This document shows positions 1-7,240 of a DNA stretch of 11,133 nt, piece after piece (positions within the stretch are counted from its first letter, which is position 1; every line of letters begins with the position of its first letter). This DNA comes from Bacillota bacterium (GTDB lineage Bacteria; Bacillota_A; Clostridia; Lachnospirales; WQUN01), in contig WQTQ01000156.1 in the NCBI GenBank assembly GCA_009786175.1, forward strand, positions 1 to 11,133, given 5' to 3'. A program made the position numbers and the translations under genes. Under the pieces are notes generated by a model. That model was not told where the DNA came from. It ran no database searches and was given only the letters and a program-made list of their open reading frames with translations.

Positions 1-155
1 TGCGGCTCTACAAAAAGGGGCGCGGAAACCCTTTTTAAGCCCAACGCCCCAGATAATTTATCTTCAAAAATTCGTTTCATTTTGCCGATGGCAGTCTGCG
101 TTTCGTACAAGGATAAGCGGGATTTGTAACCGCCGGGGATAATTAATTTGCTCAC
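1..155 (-). CDS. asnA: Aspartate--ammonia ligase (AsnA), 5' part only
   Basis: AsnA makes asparagine from aspartate, ammonia and ATP in the cytoplasm and is structurally a relative of the class II Asp/Asn-tRNA synthetase core. Only the first 51 residues are inside the window; the rest runs off the left edge. The start MSKLIIPGGYKSRLSLYETQ, followed by an amphipathic helix and then KRVSAPLFVEP, matches the N-terminus of Firmicute AsnA (LIIPxGY...ETxxAI...RVSAPLFV). Translation starts at GTG (155-153). A near-perfect ribosome binding site, AAGGAGGG on the minus strand (167-160), overlaps the stop codon of asnS, so the two genes are a coupled operon. The recognition rests on a short segment but the motif string is distinctive. 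The 3' end, length and active site cannot be judged. Confidence 0.85.
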   Translation of the reverse strand, partial: MSKLIIPGGYKSRLSLYETQTAIGKMKRIFEDKLSGALGLKRVSAPLFVEP

Positions 156-159
156 AAAA

Positions 160-167
160 CCCTCCTT
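160..167 (-). promoter_or_regulatory. Ribosome binding site of asnA overlapping the asnS stop
   Basis: On the minus strand the sequence reads AAGGAGGG four bases before the GTG at 155. Its first two bases are part of the TAA stop of asnS (168-166). The strength of the site and its position support the GTG start and translational coupling of asnA to asnS. Confidence 0.8.
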
Positions 168-1566
168 AAAACATCATCTGCCCGGTGGTTCTTGGGTACG
201 GCAGTACGTCGCGGATGTTTTGCATACCGGTAATGTACATAAGGAACCGTTCGAAACCAAGCCCCCATCCGGCATGTTTTACACCGCCAAAACGGCGTAA
301 ATCCAAATACCAGTCATAATCTTCGGGGTTTAAGCCAAATTTTACAATGCTTTCTTCCAGCACATCAAGGCGTTCTTCACGCTGGCTGCCGCCAATTAAT
401 TCCCCTACTCCCGGCACAAGTAAATCTGCGCAGGCCACAGTTTTTCCATCATCATTTAAGCGCATATAAAATGCCTTAATACTCTGTGGATAATCGGTGA
501 TGTAAACAGGGCGTTTATACACTTCTTCGCATAAGTAACGCTCGTGTTCTTTTTGTAAGTCAATGCCCCATTTTACCGGGAACTCAAATTTTTTGTCGCA
601 GTTTTGCAAAATTTCAACGGCTTCTGTATAAGAGCAGCGGGCAAATTTTGCATAAACTAAGGCATTAAGTCTGTCAAGTAAACCTTTTTCAATCCACTGG
701 TCAAAAAAAGCCATTTCTTCCGGGGCATGCTCCAATACATAGTTGATCGTAAATTTAAGCATGGCTTCCGCTGTTTCTAAATAATTATCTAAATCTGCAA
801 AAGCCATTTCCGGCTCCAGCATCCAAAATTCTGCAGCGTGAATTGTTGTGTTAGAATTTTCTGACCTAAATGTTGGCCCAAAAGTATACACGTCCCTAAA
901 CGCAAGGCAAAACGGCTCTACAGCCAATTGGCCGCTAACGGTTAAATTTGTTTCTTTGCCAAAAAAATCTTCAGAATAATCAACTAAGCCATCCTTTGTT
1001 TTTGGCACATTATCCAGCGGAAGTGTTGTTACACGGAACATTTCCCCTGCCCCTTCGCAGTCACTGCCTGTAAAAATGGGCGTGTGTACATACACAAAGT
1101 TGTTTTGCTGGAAGAATTCGTGGAACGCGTGGCTGGCAATAGACCGCACACGGAACACAGCCGAATATGTGTTTGTACGCGGGCGCAAATGGGCAATTGT
1201 GCGCAAAAATTCATTTGTGTGACGCTTTTTTTGCAACGGGTAAGTTGAAGGGCAAGACCCTTCTAAGATTATCGCGTTTGCTTTAATTTCAAAGGGCTGC
1301 TTCGCGCCGGGGCTCTCTACTACCTGCCCCTTTACCGTAATGCATGACCCAACGCCAAGCTTAACGGCTTCTTCAAAAGGCAACCCGTTTGCGTCAAGCT
1401 CCCCTTCCAGCACAACTTGTACAGACCGGAAAAAACTACCATCATTTAGTTCTATAAACCCAAGATTTTTATTATTGCGTGAGGTCCTAACCCAACCACC
1501 AATAGTCACTTCTTTGTTCAAAAATTCTGCTGTGCTGCGATACAATTCTTTTAGTTTTGTGTACAT
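166..1566 (-). CDS. asnS: Asparaginyl-tRNA synthetase
   Basis: AsnRS charges tRNA-Asn with asparagine in the cytoplasm. The product is 466 residues, the normal size for bacterial AsnRS. It has an N-terminal OB-fold anticodon-binding domain ([20 protein letters not shown], about residues 20-40), then a class II catalytic core: motif 1 around [17 protein letters not shown], motif 2 in [20 protein letters not shown], and motif 3 near the C-terminus in [17 protein letters not shown] followed by [11 protein letters not shown]. The FRSEN...AEFWM string separates AsnRS from AspRS. I chose the ATG at 1566 because AGAGGTC lies 4-5 bases upstream; an in-frame ATG at 1584 has no such site. The gene is divergent from the PEGA/uvrC operon and leads directly into asnA, so asparagine synthesis and charging are probably co-expressed. 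No T-box leader is visible in the 180 bp upstream. Confidence 0.96.
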   Translation of the reverse strand: MYTKLKELYRSTAEFLNKEVTIGGWVRTSRNNKNLGFIELNDGSFFRSVQVVLEGELDANGLPFEEAVKLGVGSCITVKGQVVESPGAKQPFEIKANAIILEGSCPSTYPLQKKRHTNEFLRTIAHLRPRTNTYSAVFRVRSIASHAFHEFFQQNNFVYVHTPIFTGSDCEGAGEMFRVTTLPLDNVPKTKDGLVDYSEDFFGKETNLTVSGQLAVEPFCLAFRDVYTFGPTFRSENSNTTIHAAEFWMLEPEMAFADLDNYLETAEAMLKFTINYVLEHAPEEMAFFDQWIEKGLLDRLNALVYAKFARCSYTEAVEILQNCDKKFEFPVKWGIDLQKEHERYLCEEVYKRPVYITDYPQSIKAFYMRLNDDGKTVACADLLVPGVGELIGGSQREERLDVLEESIVKFGLNPEDYDWYLDLRRFGGVKHAGWGLGFERFLMYITGMQNIRDVLPYPRTTGQMMF

Positions 1567-1619
1567 AACCGACCTCTTTCGCATTTATTTTATTAGGATT
1601 AGACGCAACGTAAAATTTT

Positions 1620-1640
1620 ACATATTTATCACATATTTAT
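1620..1640. repeat. Direct repeat, two copies of ACATATTTAT, 11 bp apart
   Basis: ACATATTTAT occurs at 1620-1629 and again at 1631-1640, a period of about one helical turn. The 10-bp palindrome TAAAATTTTA (1611-1620) abuts it. The repeats lie between the asnS promoter candidates and asnS, so they would fall near the start site or in its leader. They could be a regulator site or simply AT-rich sequence. Confidence 0.4.
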
Positions 1641-1644
1641 TAAC

Positions 1645-1705
1645 AATTAAACTTGCGTTTTTCTCCATGTCAAAGTATATTAGACACAATCTTATAAAAA
1701 GTCAA
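1645..1705 (-). promoter_or_regulatory. Candidate promoter(s) for asnS-asnA
   Basis: Two sigma-A-like pairs are readable on the minus strand. The first is TTGACT (1705-1700), a 17-bp spacer, then TAATAT (1682-1677). The second is a perfect TTGACA (1673-1668), 17 bp, then TTAATT (1650-1645), which has the better -35 and the worse -10. Either would give a leader of roughly 70-110 bases before the ATG at 1566. Which one is used cannot be decided by eye. Confidence 0.45.
1653..1681 (+). promoter_or_regulatory. Candidate promoter for the PEGA-uvrC-hprK-murB-rapZ-whiA-crh operon
   Basis: TTGCGT (1653-1658) is followed by a 17-bp spacer and TATATT (1676-1681). The -10 is good and the -35 is weak (3 of 6). 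It overlaps the -10 candidate of the opposite strand (1677-1682), so both directions may share one AT-rich melting site. No better pair was seen before the start at 1747. Confidence 0.35.
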
Positions 1706-1746
1706 TTAGCTAAAGTTTTTTTATGCAAATTTTTAAGGAGCGTTTT

Positions 1747-3477
1747 ATGTCAGATAATAGATTTAATGATTACCCAACCAAGCGTATCCCGGGTTTTAAA
1801 AAGGACAATAACGACGAAACTAAGCAATTTGTAAGTTCATATTACGACGACGACGATGATTATGATGACAATTACGATTATTACGATGAGGTCAACACAG
1901 AACCTGCTTACGATACAAGGCCTGTAGCGCGCAAAGAAAAAATTCAGTCTCAAGCACGTGCCGCTCGCAGGCCGGAGAATGCCCGTAGGTCAGGGTTGAC
2001 TCAACCACAAAAACGTTCGCGCTATGGGCAATCTCATGCTTCAGATACCAGGCCTCGTAGAAATACAAACGTACGCAGTAAAAGTAAATCTGCGTTTATA
2101 GGAATTTATATTGGATTGCTGGTTATAGCGGTTGCGCTGTGTATAACCGTTTTTGTTTTGGTATTCCAATGGCTGGTCCGCGAAGGCCCTGCCCCCAACG
2201 AGATACTCCCGGAGCGTGAAACATCTATTATAAACGGCACAGAAGTAGAAAATCCACCTCCGGTACTTTCTGGCCGCCCTTTAATGCAAAATATTTCATC
2301 ACTGATTACAGGAGTGGTTTCGGATCCCCGTGGGGTTATTGTGCTTAACTTGGATTCAATGTTAACAGAAGAAATTCCTATCCCGGAAGAAGCCGTAATA
2401 ACAGACAGCCGGGCCAATGAAATGACATTTTCACAATTACGGGTGGGCCAGCTTATGGAAATAAGCTTTGATGCCCGTGACCCGGAAACAACTACCGTAG
2501 TCCGCGAAAACCCCCGCGCCTGGACACGGGCCGAGCGCACTAACGTTCATATAAATACTGATAATCGGACAATTTCCGTAGGACACGAAGCCTTTGAATT
2601 TAACAACCAAACATTGGTACTGCACCGCGGCGAGCCTATTTTAATTAATCAGATTCGTGCCGCAGATTCCGTTACAATTGTTGGCCTTGGAACTGTTGCA
2701 TGGCTGATACAGCTTGATGTCGCTTCCGGCTCATTAGAGATTTCGAATGCAGACGACATTATTAACGGCAGAATAACTATCGGAAATTTGCATCCTCTTT
2801 TCTTGCATGAAATTACCGAGCCAATTGATGTGGCAGAAGGCCCGCACCGTATTGTAGTTGAAGGTGACAATATAGAAACACTTATAGACAATATTGTGAT
2901 TACACCGGGGGAAATTTTTAACCTGGATTTAAGCGAGGTTGAGTTAACTATGGCCACGCTCAGTATTGCTACAACCCCTGTGGATGCTTATATTTTTATT
3001 AATGGTGAACGAGTGACAAGTCCTTACCAAGTACCGTTTGGAGAGCATACAATTCGTGTAGAGCGGGATGGCTATGTAACTCAGGAACAAACTGTAACTG
3101 TGACCGAACTTACAGAAAGCATCAGCTTTACGTTAGAGGCTGTTATTCTTAATGCAAGAGTTACGATATTTGTAACGCCTGTTAATGCAGAAATATTTGT
3201 TAATAATATATTTTATGCCAACGCCAGCCCAAATGTAATCCTAGAACTGCCCCCGGGCTCATACAATTTTATTGTGCGTATGCATGGGTATATAGATCAT
3301 TCCTTCCATCTTCTTCTTACTTCCGGGGAAGAAATTACGCGATCGGTAATACTTTCTCCGGCACTTACACTCGGCCCGGATACTTCCGGTGACGACAATG
3401 ACAGCGGTTCATCCAATTTCCACATACCTCCGCCTCCTCCGCCGCTTCCGCCGGCCGATGACCCTACCACCCCATGA
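1747..3477 (+). CDS. PEGA-domain single-pass membrane protein
   Basis: The 576-residue product has no assigned function that I recognise. From the N-terminus: an acidic tract rich in Asp and Tyr (about 31-48), an Arg/Lys-rich basic stretch (about 58-115), one hydrophobic helix (about 116-144), then a long, mostly beta-strand part outside the membrane. By the positive-inside rule the first 115 residues are cytoplasmic. Two PEGA repeats are clear, at about 401-466 (TLSIATTPVDAYIFINGERV ... HTIRVERDGY) and 470-538 (RVTIFVTPVNAEIFVNNIFY ... YNFIVRMHGY); a weaker third copy may lie at about 357-400. The tail is acidic and then proline-rich (PPPPPPLPP). PEGA domains are known as extracellular or wall-associated modules. 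The ATG at 1747 has AAGGAG six bases upstream; an ATG at 1723 does not. Its stop overlaps the uvrC start (ATGA), so it heads the operon. A role in cell-envelope anchoring is only inferred. Confidence 0.85.
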   Translation: MSDNRFNDYPTKRIPGFKKDNNDETKQFVSSYYDDDDDYDDNYDYYDEVNTEPAYDTRPVARKEKIQSQARAARRPENARRSGLTQPQKRSRYGQSHASDTRPRRNTNVRSKSKSAFIGIYIGLLVIAVALCITVFVLVFQWLVREGPAPNEILPERETSIINGTEVENPPPVLSGRPLMQNISSLITGVVSDPRGVIVLNLDSMLTEEIPIPEEAVITDSRANEMTFSQLRVGQLMEISFDARDPETTTVVRENPRAWTRAERTNVHINTDNRTISVGHEAFEFNNQTLVLHRGEPILINQIRAADSVTIVGLGTVAWLIQLDVASGSLEISNADDIINGRITIGNLHPLFLHEITEPIDVAEGPHRIVVEGDNIETLIDNIVITPGEIFNLDLSEVELTMATLSIATTPVDAYIFINGERVTSPYQVPFGEHTIRVERDGYVTQEQTVTVTELTESISFTLEAVILNARVTIFVTPVNAEIFVNNIFYANASPNVILELPPGSYNFIVRMHGYIDHSFHLLLTSGEEITRSVILSPALTLGPDTSGDDNDSGSSNFHIPPPPPPLPPADDPTTP

Positions 3478-5357
3478 GCCATTTTGATATTGCCGGGGAA
3501 TTGAAAAAGCTGCCACAACGCCCGGGTGTTTATATTATGCGTGACGTTAACGATGTAATTATTTATGTTGGCAAAGCAAATAATTTGTATAATAGGGTGC
3601 GCAGTTATTTTCAAAAATCAAATAACAATGTTAAAACACAACAACTGGCGCGGTGTATCAGCCATTTCGAATACCTTGTTACTGATAACGAAAACGAAGC
3701 ATTTATACTGGAAAATAATCTGATAAAACTCCATCGGCCTAAGTACAACATCCGTTTAAAAGATGAAAAAGGCTATCCGTATATTAAAATTACGCGGGAA
3801 CGCCTGCCGCGGGTATTGTACTCCCACCAACGGGGCAAGGATAAAGCAAAGTATTACGGACCGTTTGTATCAAAGACGCGTGTGCGGGAATTGCTGGATT
3901 TAATTCATAAATTGTGGCCATTACGCCGTTGTGCAAAGCAATTTCCCAGGGATTTTGACAAAGACCGCCCCTGTTTGAACCATCATATTGGGCAATGTAA
4001 AGCCCCTTGCAACCGTCTGTTAAGCGAAGAAACCTATAACGTGTATTTAAACGAGGCAGAGCGGTTCATTCAAGGGAAAACTAATCATATATTGGAAAGA
4101 CTGACAACTGAAATGCAGCAAGCCGCAGAAAATCTGGAGTTTGAACGTGCGGCAGAGTTAAGGGATACAATTGATTCCCTAAAGCTGTTGACAGAAAAGC
4201 AAAAAGCGGAAACTGACGGTGATGACCGTGATGTTATCGCCATTGCCCGCAATAACGGCGATGCTTTGATACAAATATTTTTCATCCGTGACGGGAAGTT
4301 ATCCGGGCGCGAACATTTCATTATGTCTATTAACACGCAAGAGGCAGATGTGGCAGTCACAAGTGACCCACATGAATGCGACGGTGACATATTGGCGGCA
4401 TTCATTAAGCAATTTTACAGCGAGGCCGCGTTTGTACCCAAGGAAATTTCTGTAGTGGCCGCTCCATCAGACCGGGAATCGATTGCTGTATGGTTAAGCG
4501 GACTTGCAGGACGGCAGGTAAGTATTAATGTGCCCCAAAAGGGTGAAAAGCGTAACATGATAAACCTTGCACAAACCAATGCAGAATTAACCGCGCAGCA
4601 GTTTGGCGCACATATAAAAAAAGAAGCAGAGCGAAACCAAGCAGCGTTAGATGAACTTTCGGAAATTATGGGCATTAATACTCCCCTAACCCGAATAGAA
4701 GCCTACGATATATCCAATACCCAAGGGTATGAGTCCGTCGGGTCGATGATTGTATTTGAAAACGGTAAAGCAAAAAACAGCGATTACAGAAAATTTCGGT
4801 TAAGGGCTGTAATTGGCCCGGATGATTATGCCGGTATGGAAGAAATAATAACCCGTAGACTTACCCGTTATAAGGAAGCTCATGACGCATTTTCTAAATT
4901 GCCGGATATAATTTTTGTAGACGGCGGCAAAGGACAGATAACGGCAGCAGAAAAAGCTTTGCGGGCTGTAAGCTTAAATGTGCCTATATGCGGCATGGTA
5001 AAGGACGACCGCCATCGTACCCGCGGGTTGCTATTCCAAGGAAAGGAATTAAGTTTACCGCGTCACAGCGAAGGTTTTAGACTGGTAACACGTATACAGG
5101 ATGAAGTTCATCGTTTCGCGTTGGAATATCACCGCAAGTTGCGGGCAGATTCACAGGTACGGTCTGTGTTAGATGACATTCCCGGCATTGGCCCAACCCG
5201 CAGAAAGGAATTGCTAAAGCATTTTAAAGGAATCGAAGCCATTCGTAACGCTACCCCGGAAGAATTGACGCAGGCACCGTCCATGAATAAAAAAGCTGCT
5301 GATACGGTGTATAAATTCTTTAATGACACAAAGGAGACAGCACAAAATGAACAGTAG
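3474..5357 (+). CDS. uvrC: Excinuclease ABC subunit C (UvrC)
   Basis: UvrC makes the dual incisions around bulky DNA lesions after UvrA/UvrB loading. The 627-residue protein is full length. Visible parts: GIY-YIG nuclease (G18-V-Y20 and Y31-V-G33, about residues 15-95); four cysteines C153, C167, C175 and C179, matching the cysteine set known to hold an iron-sulphur cluster in UvrC; a UVR/UvrB-interaction helix pair (about 203-240, NLEFERAAELRD); the RNase H-like second nuclease with YDISN (D412), FVDGGKGQ (D483) and DEVHRFA (H546, the probable catalytic His); and tandem helix-hairpin-helix DNA binding at the C-terminus (DIPGIGPTRRKELLKHF, 568 on). The ATG overlaps the previous stop (ATGA) and I see no Shine-Dalgarno in front of it, so translation probably depends on reinitiation from the PEGA gene. 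hprK starts inside its last codons. Confidence 0.97.
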   Translation: MSHFDIAGELKKLPQRPGVYIMRDVNDVIIYVGKANNLYNRVRSYFQKSNNNVKTQQLARCISHFEYLVTDNENEAFILENNLIKLHRPKYNIRLKDEKGYPYIKITRERLPRVLYSHQRGKDKAKYYGPFVSKTRVRELLDLIHKLWPLRRCAKQFPRDFDKDRPCLNHHIGQCKAPCNRLLSEETYNVYLNEAERFIQGKTNHILERLTTEMQQAAENLEFERAAELRDTIDSLKLLTEKQKAETDGDDRDVIAIARNNGDALIQIFFIRDGKLSGREHFIMSINTQEADVAVTSDPHECDGDILAAFIKQFYSEAAFVPKEISVVAAPSDRESIAVWLSGLAGRQVSINVPQKGEKRNMINLAQTNAELTAQQFGAHIKKEAERNQAALDELSEIMGINTPLTRIEAYDISNTQGYESVGSMIVFENGKAKNSDYRKFRLRAVIGPDDYAGMEEIITRRLTRYKEAHDAFSKLPDIIFVDGGKGQITAAEKALRAVSLNVPICGMVKDDRHRTRGLLFQGKELSLPRHSEGFRLVTRIQDEVHRFALEYHRKLRADSQVRSVLDDIPGIGPTRRKELLKHFKGIEAIRNATPEELTQAPSMNKKAADTVYKFFNDTKETAQNEQ

Positions 5358-6318
5358 TATAGTAGCAAGCGGTGCATTCAATACTCCGGGAACAAATTAT
5401 ACGGTTCCGTTATCAGTATTGGTGTCGGAGTTTAATCTGGAGCTGTTAACCCCGGAAGTTGACATAGAAAAAAAAGTTATCTCTCAAGTAAATATTAATA
5501 GACCGGCATTACAACTGGCAGGTTTTTTCGATTATTTTGACCCTGCCCGCCTGCAGATTATCGGCATGGTAGAGCATACGTACCTGCAAAAACTTGATAG
5601 CAATTTTAGGCAAGAAAATTTACGGCGTATTTTCCAACATAACATTCCCGCAATCGTAGTTTGCCGCCATTTAGAGCTTTTTCCGGAAATGCTTGATTTT
5701 GCAAAAGAATTTGACGTTCCTATTCTTTCAACCGCATCTGCTACAACAGATTTTATGAGTGAATTGATTAGTTGGATGAAGGTACAGCTTGCACCGCGTA
5801 TTACAATGCATGGCTGCTTACTGGATATTTATGGTGTGGGTACTCTAATTGTGGGCGAAAGCGGCGTTGGTAAAAGCGAAACTGCTTTGGAACTTATAAA
5901 ACGCGGCCATCGCTTTATTGCTGATGATGCCGTTGAAATACGCCGGGTATCATCGGAAACCCTTGTGGGCTCTTGCCCGGAAAATATCCGCTACTTTTTA
6001 GAGCTTAGGGGTATTGGCATAGTCGATATAATGCAAATGTTTGGCGTACAGTCCATAAAGCCTACCCAGGCAATTGATATTCTAATTAACCTAGAGTTAT
6101 GGGATCAAGCCAGAGCATATGACAGGCTGGGCCAGGTTGATGAATATACGGAACTACTTGGCAATAAAGTTAGCAGCCACTCTATACCAATCCGCCCCGG
6201 ACGCAGTTTAGCTATACTATGCGAATCTGCCGCAATTAACCACAGACAAAAAAAAATGGGCTACAATGCTGCTGAAGCACTAACCGAAAGAATTATGAGA
6301 AGTGTAATTGGGGGCTGA
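5347..6318 (+). CDS. hprK: HPr kinase/phosphorylase (HprK)
   Basis: HprK phosphorylates HPr (and Crh) on Ser-46 when glycolytic intermediates are high and removes the phosphate when they are low, setting carbon catabolite control in Firmicutes. The 323-residue product has the usual N-terminal domain and a C-terminal kinase domain with the P-loop GESGVGKS (170-177), the conserved His of MHGCLLDIYGVG (H155), the acidic pair D193-D194 in ADDAVEIRR, and the family signature LELRGIGIVDIMQMFGV (218-234). IPIRPGRSLA and the C-terminal MGYNAAE also fit. I chose the ATG at 5347 because AAGGAGA lies nine bases upstream; this start overlaps the uvrC stop by 11 bp in another frame. Its likely substrate is encoded in the same operon (8768-9013). 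The N-terminus is about ten residues longer than in the Bacillus enzyme. Confidence 0.96.
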   Translation: MNSSIVASGAFNTPGTNYTVPLSVLVSEFNLELLTPEVDIEKKVISQVNINRPALQLAGFFDYFDPARLQIIGMVEHTYLQKLDSNFRQENLRRIFQHNIPAIVVCRHLELFPEMLDFAKEFDVPILSTASATTDFMSELISWMKVQLAPRITMHGCLLDIYGVGTLIVGESGVGKSETALELIKRGHRFIADDAVEIRRVSSETLVGSCPENIRYFLELRGIGIVDIMQMFGVQSIKPTQAIDILINLELWDQARAYDRLGQVDEYTELLGNKVSSHSIPIRPGRSLAILCESAAINHRQKKMGYNAAEALTERIMRSVIGG

Positions 6319-6320
6319 AA

Positions 6321-6326
6321 CGGAGG
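6321..6326 (+). promoter_or_regulatory. Ribosome binding site deciding the murB TTG start
   Basis: CGGAGG sits in the 16-bp gap between the hprK stop (6318) and the TTG at 6335, with eight bases between. No ATG or GTG in frame lies near, so this site is the reason for choosing a TTG start for murB. Confidence 0.65.
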
Positions 6327-6334
6327 CTTATAAT

Positions 6335-7240
6335 TTGTTATCGTATTTTGATACCACCCGGTCGGTTTTTCTATTTGAAGAACCGTTGTCCCGTCATACA
6401 TCATTTCGCGTTGGCGGCCCGGCAGAAATTTTCGTAAAGCCAAAATCTACGGAAGAGTTTTCGGAAATTTGGCACGTATGTGGAAAGCATGGTATTCCGC
6501 TGACTATACTTGGTGATGGTACAAATGTATTGGTAGCGGATGCGGGGCTTAGGGGCATTATTGTATCTACCAATATGATGAATGAAATAGAGCTGTTAGA
6601 AAATAACTGTATTCGCGCTCAAGCAGGTGCGCGGCTGTCAAAAGTTGCGGAAACAGCGTGTAAAGCCGGGCTTGCCGGTTTTGAGTTTGCTTCGGGTATA
6701 CCGGGTACTGTTGGTGGTGCGGTATACATGAATGCGGGAGCCTACGGCCATGAAATTGGTGAATTTTGCGAATCTGTAACTCTGCTCAAAGATAGTGTTT
6801 TCACTAAACCGGGTACGGAAATGGAGTTTGGTTACAGGAAAAGCATTATACAACAAGGTGATATGTTGGTACTGGAAGCGGTTTTTCAACTGTCTCCCGG
6901 CAATGAAGATGATATTCGCGCTAAAATGACGGAACTGAATAACCGCCGCCGCCAGTCTCAACCGTTGGATTTCCCAAGCGCCGGAAGCACATTTAAACGC
7001 CCGCCAGGTCATTTTGCGGGTAAGCTGATTCAAGACAGCGGCCTTAAAGGCTTTACGATAGGCGGTGCACAAGTTTCCGAAAAACACGCAGGTTTTGTAA
7101 TAAATATTGGGAACGCAACAGCACAGGATATTTTTGATGTGATTAAGGCCGTGCGTAATCGCGTTTATGATAATTTCAACATATGGCTTGAACCGGAGGT
7201 TAAACTTTTAGGTTTTGGAGGTGAAGAATGCGTATTGTAA
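6335..7240 (+). CDS. murB: UDP-N-acetylenolpyruvoylglucosamine reductase (MurB)
   Basis: MurB is the FAD/NADPH enzyme that reduces UDP-GlcNAc-enolpyruvate to UDP-MurNAc, the second committed step of peptidoglycan precursor synthesis. The product is 301 residues, typical of the short type IIB enzymes. The FAD-binding half shows HTSFRVGGPAEIFVKP, LGDGTNVLVADAGLRG and GFEFASGIPGTVGGAVYMNA; the MurB C-terminal domain shows the YRKS substrate loop, SAGSTFKRPPGHFAGKLI (with the proton-donor Ser of GST-F) and LEPEVKLLG, whose Glu completes the active site. The chosen start is TTG at 6335, eight bases after a clear GGAGG. An in-frame TTG at 6308 would overlap hprK and has no good ribosome binding site. 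The first residues are therefore less certain than the rest. The 3' end overlaps rapZ by 13 bp. Confidence 0.95.
   Translation: MLSYFDTTRSVFLFEEPLSRHTSFRVGGPAEIFVKPKSTEEFSEIWHVCGKHGIPLTILGDGTNVLVADAGLRGIIVSTNMMNEIELLENNCIRAQAGARLSKVAETACKAGLAGFEFASGIPGTVGGAVYMNAGAYGHEIGEFCESVTLLKDSVFTKPGTEMEFGYRKSIIQQGDMLVLEAVFQLSPGNEDDIRAKMTELNNRRRQSQPLDFPSAGSTFKRPPGHFAGKLIQDSGLKGFTIGGAQVSEKHAGFVINIGNATAQDIFDVIKAVRNRVYDNFNIWLEPEVKLLGFGGEECVL

Noticed and set aside
1567..1746. A T-box or other leader riboswitch for asnS
   Set aside because: The region is only 180 bp, shows no T-box core (AGGGTGGNACCGCG type) on the minus strand and no terminator hairpin with a T run.
2106..2540. Open frame on the minus strand inside the PEGA gene (144 residues)
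   Set aside because: It is antisense to a clear coding gene, has no family motif and no ribosome binding site; the Ser/Ile-rich product is typical of a shadow frame.
3430..3470. A microsatellite in the proline-rich tail of the PEGA gene
   Set aside because: The CCT/CCG codons are mixed and the tract is short; it is a proline run and not a true tandem DNA repeat.
6638..7087. Open frame on the minus strand inside murB (149 residues)
   Set aside because: The murB motifs on the plus strand explain the conservation; the antisense product shows nothing recognisable.
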